From Prorocentrum cordatum (Eukaryota; Sar; Dinophyceae; Prorocentrales; Prorocentraceae): a DNA stretch of 64,000 bases. The stretch's first letter is position 1. Each line of letters begins with the position of its first letter. Position numbers and translations under genes: made by a program. The DNA is taken from assembly GCA_963575745.1 (NCBI GenBank), contig CAUYUJ010012725.1, positions 388,473 through 452,472 of the forward strand, read 5' to 3'. Under the pieces are notes generated by a model. The model was given only the letters and a program-made list of their open reading frames with translations, was not told the origin of the DNA and searched no databases. Of this stretch, positions 1-11,202 are shown one piece after another.

Positions 1-460
1 GCGATTGCGGTGCTGGCCTCGGGGACGGGGGGCAACAAGCAAGCCACAGGGCTGGACACGAGATAGAGGCACGGGTGGATGGCGACACATTTTTGTTGGT
101 CTGCGGGGCGAGAGCGAACCTCTTCCGGTAAGGGGTGGATGGCGACACAGGGGGGCCTGGGTCTCTAGGTCAGGGTACTGTTGGCGCCAGTCTACCTGGA
201 GCACAGTGTTAGTGCTCGAGGGCAGCAGCGAGTTCCTGGAAGCTAGAGGCGCGGCGGCCAGGGGGCAGAGGGCGCCGCGGGTGCTAGGAGGGGAGTGCTG
301 CACGCATGCTACTTCTCGGGAGCCAATTGGGCCGCGGCCACTCTAGGGTTCTCCTGGGAGCTTCCTGGGGGCCTCCTCGGGCCTCTTAGGGGGCATTTTC
401 TTGGGTGTCTTTGGCACGTCTGCCGCAGTCGGAGGCCGTCTGGGGGGCCTTCCCAGTCAT
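1..460. other. No gene seen; GC-rich spacer with a short direct repeat
   Basis: I see no coding signal here. The word GGTGGATGGCGACACA occurs twice, near 74 and 134, about 60 bp apart. The rest is unstructured G/C-rich sequence. Confidence 0.4.
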
Positions 461-571
461 GGCAGCGCTCGGACGTGTGTGTGTTTTTTCCGACGGGCGC
501 GGCGGGACGCTGGCCATTGCAGGTGAAGCGGCGATAGGAACCAGCCGACAGCGTGGTGCCGTCCGAGCGTC
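461..571. repeat. Possible family F inverted-repeat element (diverged)
   Basis: The left edge reads CAGCGCTCGGACGTGTG and the right edge CCGTCCGAGCGTCC. These are the inverted ends seen in the clearer family F copies at 8575, 13721 and 32319. The interior does not match those copies well, so this is either an old copy or a chance resemblance. Confidence 0.3.
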
Positions 572-1072
572 CCCGAACGTCTCCCTCGGCTTCATCCTCG
601 TCGAGACGTTTTTGTATCCCCGTCGGCGATAACAAACGCGACGCCGGAGAGGGGTGGCGAAGGGGCTGGTCACGTCAAGATTCGCCTCGGCGCCACTTGG
701 GGATGCTTAGGACAGGTTACTTCCCAGACGGCGCTGGCGCGAATCGTGATGTGGCCAGGGACGGGGGGGAAGGGGGCAGGGGGCCTGTCACGGGCACGGT
801 TGCGAAAAATAATCAATTGACTCCTCATTCGCCTCGTCCTCATCACCTGACCGCTCCGCGCCCTCCTCGTGCTCGCTTCTCCCACCTCCCCTGCCTCTCG
901 CCCCTCCCCTTCCTGCTCCTCCCTGTGCTCGCCCTCGTCCTCCTCGCTCCCCCCTTCTCGCCCATGCGATATATAGCTGCCTCAAACGGAGCTCGCGTTT
1001 TTCTTCGTAACCTGGGTCCTTCGCCTCCACCTCCTCCCCTCTCTTTCGTCGGCGGCGAACCCTGGGGCCAGA
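572..1072. other. No gene seen; pyrimidine-rich spacer
   Basis: No supported gene. The stretch 840-960 is C/T-rich (many CCTC words) and flows into the family A element that starts near 1073. Confidence 0.35.
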
Positions 1073-1288
1073 AGCAACGACAGGGGGGGAGATAGGCATG
1101 GGGGGGACGCATCGACCCCCAGTCGTGCTATTCAACGCCGACAAGGGGTCCCATGGCCCCACCACGTCGAGGAACGTGTGAATTCAATCTCGGGGGCCAA
1201 TCGCCGATCTATCGGCGATGTATCTCCGATTTCGGGCCGATGTTTCCCTTCCCTTGCCAACCCCCCCTCTGTCGCTGCCCCTCACCAG
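1073..1288. mobile_element. Family A MITE-like element, copy 1
   Basis: This ~215-bp element has inverted ends. The left end runs from GGGGCCAGAAGCAACGACAG into a G-run and GGCATGGGG. The right end mirrors it, with a C-run followed by CTGTCGCTGCCCCTC. The centre carries the palindrome GCCGATCTATCGGC. Copies 2 (16816) and 3 (29934) share the same ends and centre. It has no coding capacity, so movement would need a transposase supplied from elsewhere. Confidence 0.6.
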
Positions 1289-1473
1289 AGGGGGGGGGGT
1301 CGGAGGGGGCGGGCCTTTTTCAGAAGGCCTGAAAATCCAACGCGTCTTCTGAACAGTTGCTCAAGTTTCTTCCGAAGGCACGGACAATGTTCGGCGGGCC
1401 GGGGGGGTTCCGAGAAGCTTCGCCGCCTTCTGAGAAGGCCTGCCCTCTCTCTTCCCCCACGGGCGCGCCGCCT
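1287..1473. repeat. Family L fold-back element, copy 1
   Basis: A purine-rich G-run arm at 1287-1335, containing GGGCGGGCCTTTTTCAGAAGG, is mirrored by 1425-1473 (CCTTCTGAGAAGGCCTGCCC, then C-runs and GCGCCGCC). The same arms are seen more clearly at 51432-51633. It abuts the family A copy on its left. Confidence 0.45.
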
Positions 1474-1488
1474 AATTGTGGCGTTTCC

Positions 1489-1653
1489 TACAAGAGGCCC
1501 ATGCCAAGACACACCCTGCTTGCCTCCGGGGTGCCCAGGGCTTTCTGTTGGGTTTCGATGGTTTTGCTACGGAAAGCGTGACGATCCCCCACCAAAAGCC
1601 CATGGACGTCCTGGGGTCCTTGTGGAAGGTTTCTTGTGGACTGGCTCCCACTG
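1489..1653 (+). mobile_element. Family B MITE-like element, copy 1 (diverged left end)
   Basis: This matches the interior of five other copies (17106, 27487, 28835, 33343, 45496): ATGCCAAGA, TGCCTCC, GGGTTTCGATGGTTTTGCT, CATGGACGTCCTGGGGTC and TTCTTGTGGA in the same order. It ends in GGCTCCCACTG. The left end is TA-CAAGAGGCCC instead of the usual TA-CAGTGGAGGCC. A (TCC)n array starts 4 bp beyond the right end. Confidence 0.65.
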
Positions 1654-1656
1654 CGC

Positions 1657-2135
1657 CTCCCTCCTCCTCCTCCTCCTCCTCCTCCTCCTCCTCCTCCTTC
1701 TCCTCCTCCTCCTCCTCCTCCTCCTCCCCCTCCTCCTCTCCTCCTCCTCCTCCCTCCTCCTCCTCTCCTCCTCCTCCTCCTCCTCCTCCTCCCCTCCTCC
1801 TCCTCCTCCTCCTCCTCCTCCTCCTCCTCCTCATCCTCCTCCTCCTCCTCCTCTCCTCCTCCCCCTCCTCCCCGCTCTGGCCCCGCGTCCCCCAGGCGCT
1901 GCCGCTCTGCCCCGTTTCTCCTCTCCTCTCTCTCTCTTCTCTCTCCCTCTCTTTCTCTCTCTCTCTCTCTCTCTTTTTATCTGGGGCTGCCACCGCTGCT
2001 CCCTCCTCCTCCTCCTCCTCCTCCTCTCCTCCTCTCCCCTCTCCCTCCTCATCCCCCTCCTCCTCCTCCTCCTCCTCCTCCTCCTCCTCCTCCTCCTCCT
2101 CCTCCTCCTCCTCCTCCTCCTCCCCCTGCCCTGCG
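1657..2135. repeat. (TCC)n array with an internal (CT)n tract
   Basis: Near-pure TCC triplets run at 1657-1870 and 1998-2135, separated by ~45 bp of unique sequence and a (CT)n tract near 1920-1975. All six frames are open over long stretches simply because of the triplet repeat. The poly-Ser, poly-Leu, poly-Pro and poly-Glu frames are not genes. Confidence 0.9.
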
Positions 2136-2350
2136 TCTCCGCCTGCCTTTGAGCAGAGCTGGAGCTCGGCCTGCGCCTCCGTCTCCGGCACTCGCCTGCT
2201 GGGCTGCGCGCTCCAGATCGGGGGGGGGGTGGAGCGTTGGGATGGAGAAGAGGAGGAGGAGGATGAGGAGGAGGTGGAGAAGATTGAAACTTGTGGAAAA
2301 GAGAAGCAGGAGGAGGAGCGGGGGATGAGACGAGGAAGCTAATGCTCCAG

Positions 2351-2442
2351 TGGACGCGCCCAAGGTGCGCCTGACGTCCGAGCAGCTGGTGCCCAAGGTC
2401 TTCAAAGACACCCGCAGCTTCGCGCAGTTCCGGCTGCCTGAC
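2351..2442 (+). other. Candidate orphan coding exon
   Basis: The frame reads VDAPKVRLTSEQLVPKVF and then KDTRSFAQFRLPD. It has mixed residues and strong G/C third positions, unlike the low-complexity frames around it. It is preceded by CTCCAG (possible acceptor) and followed by GTCAGC (possible donor). I do not recognise the protein and could not find adjoining exons, so it may be a single surviving exon of a broken gene. Confidence 0.25.
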
Positions 2443-2589
2443 GTCAGCCCCGCGTCTCGCGTCCTGCCGCCTCTCGCGCTCGCGTCGTGGACAAGCCACG
2501 GCGTTCTTGGCCGTCTTCGCCTCGGGGGGCCCTCGCCAGACCGAGGTGTTGTCGAACGGCTACTCGGGATGAACAAAAAAACTTGCCTT

Positions 2590-2655
2590 GGGGAGGAGGA
2601 GGAGGAGGAGGAGGAGGAGGAGGAGGAGGAGGAGGAGGAGGAGGAGGAGGGGGAC
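2590..2655. repeat. (GGA)n microsatellite
   Basis: About 20 consecutive GGA triplets. It gives spurious poly-Glu and poly-Gly frames. Confidence 0.9.
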
Positions 2656-3335
2656 GGGGGGTCCAGGAACCACGTGTTGAACAAGTCTGGCTGTGTGCCC
2701 TGATTCGGGGAACATCTGGAGATGGGCATCCAATCGCGTTGGCATGTCCGGCACATGTGCACGTAATTATTATGGTTCTTCTCGTGCGCGAAGAAAGTTC
2801 AGTTGGGAATTGTTGCCCGGCCTGCTCGGCGTGATTGCGGTCGGGGACCTGTCAGGGAGGGCGGGAGTTGGCGGGCCAGAGCGAGCCACCATCGCCCCCT
2901 GCCCCTTGAAAGCACCTGCATGACAGAACACTGGGACAAAGCCTGACCAAGCTAGTTATTGTTTCTGCGTTCCTCGAGCCATGGTGGAAACCCTGGGGGA
3001 ACATGTTGGGGCGGGATAGAGAGAGAGAAAGAGAGAGAGAATGGGAGAGGGAGAGAGAGAGAGAGAGAGAGAGGAGGCAGATGAGGAGGAGGATAGGGAG
3101 GATAGTGAGGACGAGGAGGGGCAGGAGGAGGCCTCTTCGGGGCCTCGGGGCCTCCCAGGGGGCCCGCTGTGGGGCCGATGCTCGGCTATCTTGGGGCCCG
3201 CCTGGGGCGCTTTAGGGCCGTCTTAGAGGTCTCGTTGGTCGTAGGTGGCACTTCGTAGAGAGTCTCCTTTTAAAAAAAGAAGGACCCCTCCACAAAGTTA
3301 GTGAGGCCCCTCGGGACATGGCAAATTCTTATCGC
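2656..3335. other. No gene seen; contains a (GA)n tract
   Basis: The only structure is a purine tract of GA repeats at about 3017-3075. It is followed by degenerate GGGGCCTCGGGGCCTCC-like words at 3130-3240 that resemble the composite repeat at 4150. Confidence 0.4.
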
Positions 3336-4110
3336 TTCGCGTATCCCCTCCAGTTCGCCCGCGCGCGCGTCCGGCCAATTAGTTTCGGCCGCAGCCCGAC
3401 CGTTACTCGCCGCCGCTGGCGCCTTCGCCCGCGGCTGTAAAAAAAGTATCCCCTCCAGTATAGTCCAGCCTTCCAGCAGATTCCGTGCTTCCCCCGCGCC
3501 ACGCCCCAGCCTACCTGGCAGACTCTGTGCCGCTGTCGCGGCCCTGGCCCTTGGCGCCCTGCGGCGACATGGTCAGTCTGTACCTGGTCGATCCTGGCCA
3601 CAGCGTTTGTGCTCATCATGCTCGCCCGGCTCCGTTCCTGGCTCCGCACCGCTTTCCGGTTCACCAGCAGCGGCAGCGATCCCCAGAACGCGGCATGGCA
3701 TTTGCACTGTGCTGGACTGGCGTCCCGGCGTGCAGTTCCTAATTCCACCTCTGGCACCCCTGCCTCAGGATTGCAAGATGCATCAGCTTCCCTGGGCGTT
3801 GCAGACCAGCCATCCAGTTCCATCAGCCGCTGCTGCACCTCAGCTGCCGCTTCTGAGTGCTGGCCCGGCCAGCTTGCGTGTCGCTTAGTAGCTAATTCGG
3901 CTGGCCCGTGCCCCGGACCCCCTTTCGCCGCCTGCCCTCCTGCTGCGCGGCCGCGACCAAAAAAAATATCCCCACCAGCGCGCTTGGTGCGTCATTTACG
4001 CCATTGCATTGTTGCTTCGTTCTGACGGCGCGCGGCTGTACCGCTTGCGCTCGCGAAAAACATATCCCAACCAGCCCATCCAGAAATGGTGTCCATGAGA
4101 GCTGACGGGG
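3336..4110. repeat. Spacer with a dispersed TATCCCCNCCAG motif
   Basis: The motif TATCCCCTCCAG or a close variant occurs near 3342, 3448, 3967 and 4064, and again far away near 47481. It is usually preceded by GCGAAAAA, GCTTCGCG or a short A-run. The recurrence suggests the end of a dispersed element, but I cannot draw its borders. No gene is supported here. Confidence 0.35.
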
Positions 4111-4149
4111 GGAGAGATTGAGAGACACGCATAGTTAAACAGCGATGGA

Positions 4150-4650
4150 GGCTGACCTGGCCGGCGTGTTGGTTTTTTAGCGGCCTCTTGGGGGGGCTCC
4201 GTGGCCATCTCGAGCCGTCTTGGAGCGGTTTTGGGGCCTCTTGGAGCATCTCGGGAGCCGTTTTGAGCCAGCTTGTGGTATCGTGGGCCATATTGGAGGT
4301 CATCTGTGGCTCTCTGAGGCCGCTCGGGGGCCTCTCGGGTGCCTCTTGGAGGCCTTTTGGAGGCGTCTTGCGGTTTCTTGGGTTTGCTCTCGGAGCTCTC
4401 CAAGGAGCCTCTTGGGAGCCGTGGAGGGCCTCGTGGTGCCATCTTGAAAGCGGTCGGTCAAGAGAGGGGGGGTCCTCGACGTCTGCCCCCCCCACCCCCG
4501 GGGGCCACGATCCTCGTGAGGGGTGTAAAAATGTGCCTTCCGACTGGCCGAAAAAGGACCCTCTGACACATCGGTCCCATCCAACAAACCCCAGGGAGGG
4601 GAGGGGGAGGGCACCCCTCCCCGAAGGGAAGAGGGGCTGTGGAAAGAAAT
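4150..4650. repeat. Composite dispersed repeat, copy 1 (GGCCTCTTGG words plus GC-rich tail)
   Basis: The first 300 bp consist of degenerate 10-12 bp words such as GGCCTCTTGGGGGCC and GCCATCTTGGAG. They are followed by a tail with GGGGCCACGATCCTCGTGAG, GGGTGT and ACCCCTCCCCGAAGGGAAGA. The same order recurs at 47900-48425. Shorter runs of the word repeat lie at 22885-22985 and 57990-58095. Confidence 0.55.
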
Positions 4651-4950
4651 TACTCCGACGGAAGAACCCCACATAAGAATCCTCTGGGCGAATCTGGAAA
4701 AAAACCATCACCGTCGTCCTCGTGGTTGGTGAGGCGGCGTCCTGGCTGTCTCTTCTGCGTATATTTCCTGTCGCCTTGGCGCGGGCCCCCCTTCCACTCC
4801 TTACGTTGTCCCCATCCTCGCCCCCCTGTTTGTTCCGCGCCCCGCCACCTCCTCCCCTTCCTGTTGCATGAGCGCGCATGTCGATGTTCCTCGGCGCCGT
4901 CGCCGCCACGGCCAGCACAGGCGCGTTCTCTACTGGTCACGTCGCGCAGC

Positions 4951-5045
4951 CGTTGGGACAACCCCGCGGGCCAGGCTGTCGGGACAACCCCGCGAGCCGT
5001 TGGCGCGCAAGACCAAGCCGTTGGGACAACCCCGCGGGCTTCGAG
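4951..5045. repeat. Minisatellite, GGGACAACCCCGCG units
   Basis: Three spaced units contain GGGACAACCCCGCGGGC or GGGACAACCCCGCGAGC, with GCCGTTG or GCTGTC before them. No gene is supported between 4660 and 5127. Confidence 0.5.
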
Positions 5046-5127
5046 CGAGGCGCAGCCGCGCTCAGGCGGAAGGCAGCACGAAGCCCAGCTCTGCCGCGAG
5101 CTGTTTCGCCTCCGCCCGGGGCAAAAC

Positions 5128-6030
5128 CGCCTGAGACTTCCTCCATATTCAGGCTTGAGGAGCCCAAAAGTGACGACAGCTACAGGGTTCCGATGACCCG
5201 CTCGGATTACCAACATGATCTGCGGGCCCCATAAGGAGGGGGCTCCCGCCTGAGACTTCCTCCAAATTCAGGCTTGACGACCCCAAAAGTGTCGACAGTT
5301 ACAGGTTTCCGATGACCCGTTCGGATTACCAACGTGATCGGCGGGCCCCTATAGGGAGGGGGCTCCCGCCTGAGCCTTCCTCAGAATCTCACAGACGAAG
5401 CTCCCGCCTGAGACTTCCTCCAAATTCAGGCTTGAGGAACCCAAAAGTGACGACAGTTACAGGTTTCCGATGACCCGCTTGGATTACCAACATGATCTGC
5501 GGGCGCCATAAGGAGGGGGTTCCCGCTTGAGACTTCCTCCCAAATTCACTCACAGACGAGGCTCCCGCCTGAGACTTCCTCCATTTTCAGGCTTGACGAG
5601 CCCAAAAGTGACGACAGTTATAGGTTTCCGATGACCCGCTCGGATTACCAACATGATCTGCTGGCCCCATACGGAGGGGGTTCCCGCCTGAGACTTCCTC
5701 ACAATTTACTCACAGACGAGGTTCCCGCTTGAGACGTCTCCAAATTCAGGCTTGAGGAGCCCAAAAGTGACGACAGTTACAGGTTTCCGATGACCCGCTC
5801 GGATTACCAACATGATTTGCGGGCCCCATAGGGAGGGCGCTCCCGCCTGAGACTTCCTCCCAATTCACTCACAGACGAGGCTCCCACCTGAGACTTCCTC
5901 CATTTTCAGGCTTGACGAGCCCAAAAGTGACGACAGCTACAGGTTTCCGATGACCCGCTCGGATTACCAACATGATGTGCGGGCCCCATAGGGAGGGGGT
6001 TCCCGCCTGAGACTTCCTCACAATTTACTC
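5128..6030. repeat. Tandem repeat array, ~120-170 bp units
   Basis: About six units each contain CGCCTGAGACTTCCTCC, TTCAGGCTTGA, CCCAAAAGTGACGACAG, GATGACCCGCTCGGATTACC and GGGCCCCATA. The first two units start at 5128 and 5247 (119 bp). Later units gain a spacer with CTCACAGACGAGGCTCCC, which makes them longer. No coding signal. Confidence 0.8.
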
Positions 6031-6320
6031 AACGATGATGAGGATGAGGATGATGAGTGGTGGTGAAGATGAGTGGCGAAGAGGATGATGATTGATTGTG
6101 AGTGGTGGTGGCGATGATGATGTTTGAATGAGGATGATGCCGATGCCGATGATGATGATGATGTGTCGTGAGCGTGTGAGAGAGTGCGAGTGATGATGAT
6201 GATGATGAGTATGTGAGTGACTAAGCATGTGAGAGAGCATCATCGATGATGCTGATGAGGTTGATGATGAGAGAGTGTGAGTGAGTGTGAGTGGGTGTGT
6301 GTGTGTGTGTGTGTGTTCCT
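6031..6320. repeat. (GAT)n and (GT)n microsatellites
   Basis: Degenerate GAT/GAG triplets run to about 6268, followed by a (GT)n tract to about 6316. They are the source of His/Thr-rich spurious frames. Confidence 0.85.
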
Positions 6321-6594
6321 GTCCTGTTCCTGCGCGGGGTGTCCAGAGAAAACAAGAACCCCACGTTGGATGTGGGGAAAAAATCACCTTTAGACCATTT
6401 GTCGCCCAGAGGTCTGGTGGGATTACATATGATTTTGTTTCATTGCTCATTTTTTCCCTACCTAGGCTCTGCCTAGAAGGGTTCTTACTCTCTTGGCTTA
6501 CAGGGGCCACGCAGTGGGGCTTGCCCCGGGCGGTTCCCCCGGCATCCGCCCGCGGTTCCCCCAGAAACGCCCCCTTTGTTTAGCGTTGTTTATC
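6321..6594. other. No gene seen
   Basis: Unique sequence between two arrays. No coding support, and no inverted-repeat ends recognised. Confidence 0.35.
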
Positions 6595-7235
6595 TCATCC
6601 TAGCTTCGCCTAGCTTAACTTACCTCAGCTGAGCTTAGCCTAGCCTAGCTTGGCTTAGTTTAGCCTAGCTTAGCTTTGCTTAGCTCAGCTTAGCTTAGCT
6701 CAGCCTAGCTTGGCTTAGCGCAGCGTAGCATTAGCATAGCGTCGCATAGCATAACATGTTATATCATACCATATCATAGCATAGCATAGCATAGCGCAGC
6801 ATAGCATAGCACATCATCGCATTTCATAGCATCGCATAACACATCATAGCGCAGCACATCATAACTTATACTATCACAGCGTAAATTAGCTTATCATAGC
6901 ACCGCGCAGCATAGCATAGCATAGCATAACATCGCATAGCATAGCATAGCATAGCGCAACATAGCATTGCGAATCATATCATAGCGCATATCATCATAGC
7001 ATAGCATGGCAAATCATAGCGCATCATATCATGAAATGGCATCGCATATCATAACACAACATAGCATGTCATAGCCTAGCACCGCATAGAATAACGCAGC
7101 ATATCATAGTATAGCACACCGCAGCATATCATATCATTGCATACCATCGCGCAGCGTAGCATATCATAGCATGGCCAAGCATAACATAGCAAAGGCTAGC
7201 ATACCCTAGCATAGCACAACGCAGCATAGCATAGC
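6595..7235. repeat. Degenerate pentanucleotide array (TAGCN/ATAGC)n
   Basis: About 640 bp with period 5. It begins with TTAGC and CTAGC words and shifts to ATAGC and ATCAT words. The period is clear although hardly any ten pentamers are identical. It joins directly onto the (ACT)n array. Confidence 0.8.
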
Positions 7236-7237
7236 AT

Positions 7238-7266
7238 GTACGATTAATATTACTATTACTACTACG

Positions 7267-7327
<61 letters not shown>

Positions 7328-7358
7328 TTACTACTACTACTACTACTACTACTACCAT

Positions 7359-7399
<41 letters not shown>

Positions 7400-7433
7400 G
7401 TAATACTACTACTACTACTACTACTACTACTAT

Positions 7434-7478
<45 letters not shown>

Positions 7479-7485
7479 CACTACA

Positions 7486-7517
<32 letters not shown>

Positions 7518-7620
7518 CACTACAACTACTACTACTACTACTACTACTACGACTACTACTACTACTACTACTACGACCACTACTACCACGACTACTACTA
7601 CTACTACTACTTCTACTACA

Positions 7621-7654
<34 letters not shown>

Positions 7655-7800
7655 GTACTAGTAGTACTACTACTACTACTACTACTACTACGACTATTTC
7701 TACTGCTACTACTACGACTACTAGTATTATTTCTACTACTACTACTACTACTGCTACTGCTACTACTACTACGACTACTACTACTACTACTACTACTACT

Positions 7801-7850
<50 letters not shown>

Positions 7851-7915
7851 TACTACTACCGCTACTGCTACAACCTCGACGACGAGGAGAAGGAGGAGGA
7901 CGGCGTTTACCGTTA
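7238..7915. repeat. (ACT)n array with a (GAC)n core
   Basis: About 670 bp of ACT triplets with scattered ACC, ACG and ATT variants and a pure GAC/ACG run at about 7800-7850. The minus strand reads as poly-Val. This is a by-product of GTA/GTC triplets and not a protein. Confidence 0.95.
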
Positions 7916-8243
7916 CTACTAATACTGCTTTCCTCGGGGCTCCAACTCCTAGGTAGGTCGCTCTGGGATAACCCATATCATTCCGTACCATCCCAGCCAG
8001 ACCGGAGATCGCCCCCTCCCCCACCCCCACCCCCACCTGTCATCCCTGTCGAATTATGCCATGCCCGCGCTGCAAGTGTTTGATCATACAAACAAAAAAG
8101 TAGACCAGAGGTGTTTCAGCACAGAGCTTGCAGATGCTCTGCCCGCGCGCCCCTGCTGAACACATGGAAAATCACGATGGGCTTAGCAGTCTCGTCCAGA
8201 ACCCGCATTGCCATCTCACCACGCGGCGCATCTGTGTTGATCA
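7916..8243. other. No gene seen
   Basis: Unique spacer with a short C-rich CACCCC tract near 8015. Nothing else recognised. Confidence 0.35.
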
Positions 8244-8402
8244 ACCGTCGGCCCAGATTAGCAGGTCGACCCTGCCAAATCAAGGGTACCCTTGGGTCCT
8301 GTGCCTCGCGAAACGTGCCTGCTTACACCCCTATGGCGATGAGGCCTTCGGAAAGGGTCTCGTGTCCTCCCGCGCGCCCTTTTCAAATCAAGGCCGGCTG
8401 TA
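8244..8402. mobile_element. Family D MITE-like element, copy 1
   Basis: The interior matches 14115-14281 and 45817-45954 (GCAGGTCGACCCTGCCA, then GTACCCTTGGGTCCTGTG and TCGTGTCCTC). The right end is AATCAAGGCCGGCTG-TA. The left end is eroded (CGTCGGCCCAGATT). No coding capacity. Confidence 0.6.
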
Positions 8403-8574
8403 GCATGCCCCGCGCGCACGGTTCCGCTCCCGATAGGCTTGGGCCGCACGCGCGCGCCGCAGCGCGTGTGCGTCGAGATCTTTACCAGAACCATCGGTGC
8501 GAAAACACCGCTTGCTGTTCAACAGGAAGTCTGCCAGGATTCTTGCATATTCGCGAGCGCGCATTTCCTTTTCC

Positions 8575-8700
8575 TGGCATCGCTCGGACGTGTGCATTTT
8601 TGCTTCGGCGAGGGCCATCGAGGAGCATCCTTGATCATGTGGCGAAAAAGCCACGCACGAAACCGAACAAAACACAGGGAATGGACGTCCGAGCGATTGC
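8575..8700. mobile_element. Family F MITE-like element, copy 2
   Basis: The inverted ends are GCATCGCTCGGACGTGTGCA (left) and GGACGTCCGAGCGATTGC (right). The interior contains TTCGGCGAGGGCCATCGAGG and AAAGCCACGCACGAAACCG. It is ~126 bp and closely matches 32319-32442. Confidence 0.7.
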
Positions 8701-10227
8701 GAGTTTTCTTAGGCAGTAATTTAGTAGATGGTTGCGTTGATGATTCGTTTCTTGACGGCGCGCAGCTGCTCTGTGTCGCTCAAGAGCGACAAAGAGCGCG
8801 CGCGCACTTCCTCGCTCCTCAGCGCCACTGCATCACCGCCATTCTCGTCGTCGTCAATCGCCGCCGTTGCCAGCATCATCAGTCCATCGCCTTCGCCACC
8901 CCACACATAGATATCAGCATCGTCATCGTCGTGGCTACCATCGGCGCCGTCATTGGCTCTGCCGTCGTCATCGTCATATCGCCACCACCATCGCCAGTAG
9001 CATCTTCGTTGCCGCCTGTGTCGGCGTCATCAGGATACCGCGCGCGCCCGAGCCACCGACCCGCATTGTCGCGCCCGCGCGCCGGCGCAGCCAGCTAGAC
9101 CCGTTTGATGATTTCATCGGTAAGCGCCGTTGCGGCCACGCCAGCTGTGCGAAACCAGCTGGCCGCTCTGCGCGCGAAGCCTCCGTGCGTCAGCGCAGCC
9201 GCAGAGATACGACAGCCGGTGCCAAGTAATCTCCTCGATTGCGGCCGCACGGGTTGTGCAAAACAAGTTGCGGGTGAGAGGGTGGGACGTTTGCGCGAAC
9301 ATCGGGGTTGACGGCTTCAAGCTCCGCAACGCGGTTTGCACCCCATGTGTTGCACCACAGTTTTCAGCCACTACAGAATGCACCACCGTGGCTGCACGTT
9401 GACAGTGCAAGCTGGCAATATGGACAGATTGTTTGGCGGTCCACGCTCCAACTGGTTTGCGGGATACCCGAAACTTCAGAGATGTTATCTCATGGCCACC
9501 GCGCGTTCACCGGTCGTCATGTCATTACGGAATGGAAACCGGTTTTTCTGCGGTGGCGCCTCCATCCTCCAATTTGTTTTGGCTTCGTGATAATCGTAAT
9601 TGGATTGGAGGCGCAATTCCAGAAATTGATGGGCGCAATGCCGAAAACAACGCAGGGCTCTCCTCTGGTTAGCCAGTATCAGACGATACGCGCACCGTGC
9701 GATTGATTCATTGCTCTTTGCAATGCGTTTGCAACCTAACCGAGGCTGGGAGTTGGTCGTTCTGCTGCCGTCATATTCTCACTGGGTCCCAGCTCCGTTC
9801 GTGGAAGGCGGGGTGTAGAAGGAAGGCAAATGGTGACGAATGGGAGCGGAACGAGGACAGGGACGAGAAAACGGAATCAGAGTTTGAACACGAGCACGAC
9901 AAGGGGCACGCACCAAGAGCAGGAGGAGCAGCAGGGTAAACGCACAACGGGAGGGGTGCAGTGGCGGAGTGGGTGGGTGGAGCTTCTGGAGACGTAGGCG
10001 ACGAGCAGCAGGAGTAGCAGCAGGCCAGCAGGTGGATATTCGTACGCATGGGGCGAGTCAAGTAATTGATTTCGTTGCGCTCAGCTCGCCGGGATCAGGT
10101 TGACTCCAACGGGCAGCCAGCCGTCGATGCTAGAAGTAAGCCGCCGCCTCAGCCCGAGGAGGAGGAGGAGGACGAGGGTGAAGGCCGCCGAGATCAGGGC
10201 CTTTGGGTTTGTCGGCAGTTCAAGGCT
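8701..10227. other. No gene supported in 1.5 kb
   Basis: Around 8820-9020 there are degenerate CGTCATCG/GCCACC words, a weak triplet repeat. At 9114-9410 the minus strand has an unremarkable mixed-residue open frame (98 codons) that matches nothing I know. At 9300-9700 two plus frames are open but show no family motif. Confidence 0.35.
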
Positions 10228-10330
10228 GGGGCCCTGAGGGGATGGACCCCAAGGATAAGAAGGTGTCCAAGCTTTGATTTTCACTGCCTGAAGCAACTCG
10301 TCCTTGAGCCTCCATCCCTCAGGACCCCAA
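10228..10330. repeat. Small inverted-repeat element, ~100 bp
   Basis: The left end TGGGGCCCTGAGGGGATGGA is mirrored on the right by TCCATCCCTCAGGACCCCA, with a ~60-bp loop. No second copy was noticed in the window. Confidence 0.5.
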
Positions 10331-11032
10331 CTCGTGACCATCGAGCCCGAGTCTTGCCACGGGCCTCCAAGGACTCGATGGCTTCGAGCCGCCAGCCTGC
10401 TGGAGCTCTCGGCCCCATCCCCAGCAGGGCCGGTTTCTCATCTCGAGCCGTTGCTTTACGGATCGGGTGCCCATCACCAGCCTCGAATCTATCCTTACCC
10501 CTAAGATTGGCATTCCAAAAGGCAATGACGATCTTAGGGATACACTCAGAAAACCGAGGTAATCCCTAAGATCGGCATCGTGATGCGGCGATGCCCAGCA
10601 TAGGGATGGGGATATGTTCCAGGCTAGTAAGCCCAAGAGCGCCCCCCACCCCCTAAGGCGTCCAGAGTTGTCAAATCATTCGGGCACGATTTGCTTCGAG
10701 CCGCTGGAGGTCGGGGGAGGCACGGTGGCTCGAGGGGGCGACGTCCCCACGGAGGCTCTGCCCATCCTGGGATCGCTTCCGAGAGCCTTTGTGACATGCA
10801 TCTCTATCTACCCGTCCTCCTCCGCCGTCTCCGCCTCCGAGATGCGCGAGAGCCTCGGGCCGACGTGGGCGTGGAAACAGAACTCTTGCTGAAGCGGGCA
10901 AGCTGTACACTCCGGCTCAGCAGGCCTGGCGGCCTTCTGCATCCGTGTGAAGACCCTCTGTGGACTCCCCGATGGCCTCCCGAGCTTCAGAAGGAGGACG
11001 GCGGCGGAGCATGTGGCACTCCTACAGTCGGG
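10331..11032. other. No gene seen; CCTAAGAT words in both orientations
   Basis: CCCTAAGATTGGCAT (10500), GATCTTAGGGAT (10533) and CCCTAAGATCGGCAT (10566) form direct and inverted copies of one short word, possibly the debris of a small element. No coding support. Confidence 0.35.
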
Positions 11033-11202
11033 GCGCTGAAGAAGGAACCCTTTTCGTTGGGGAGGGGCTCGAGGTTCCTTACTTGTTCCACACCTTTTTC
11101 TAAGGTTTCCCTTCTGTTTCCGATGGGAAGTCACAGTTTAACTTACGAAAAAAAGGGCCTCGTTCCTTATTTAGGGTTCCTTAGGTCAACGCCCCGGCTG
11201 TA
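11033..11202. mobile_element. Family E MITE-like element, copy 1 (TA-flanked)
   Basis: The left end is TA-CAGTCGGGGCGCTGAA and the right end CAACGCCCCGGCTG-TA, so the inverted ends are flanked by TA on both sides. The interior has GAAGGAACCCTTTTCGTTGG and GGGCCTCGTTCCTTATTTA. TA target sites and CAGT termini are what Tc1/mariner-type elements leave. The class is inferred because no transposase is present. Confidence 0.75.

Noticed and set aside
6595-7235. Telomere-like repeat because of TTAGC/CTAGC words
   Set aside because: The period is 5 and the words do not match TTTAGGG-type telomeres. The array is internal and degenerate.
7206-8036. 276-codon minus-strand open frame, nearly all valine
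   Set aside because: It is the reading of an (ACT)n array on the other strand and has no non-repeat coding part.
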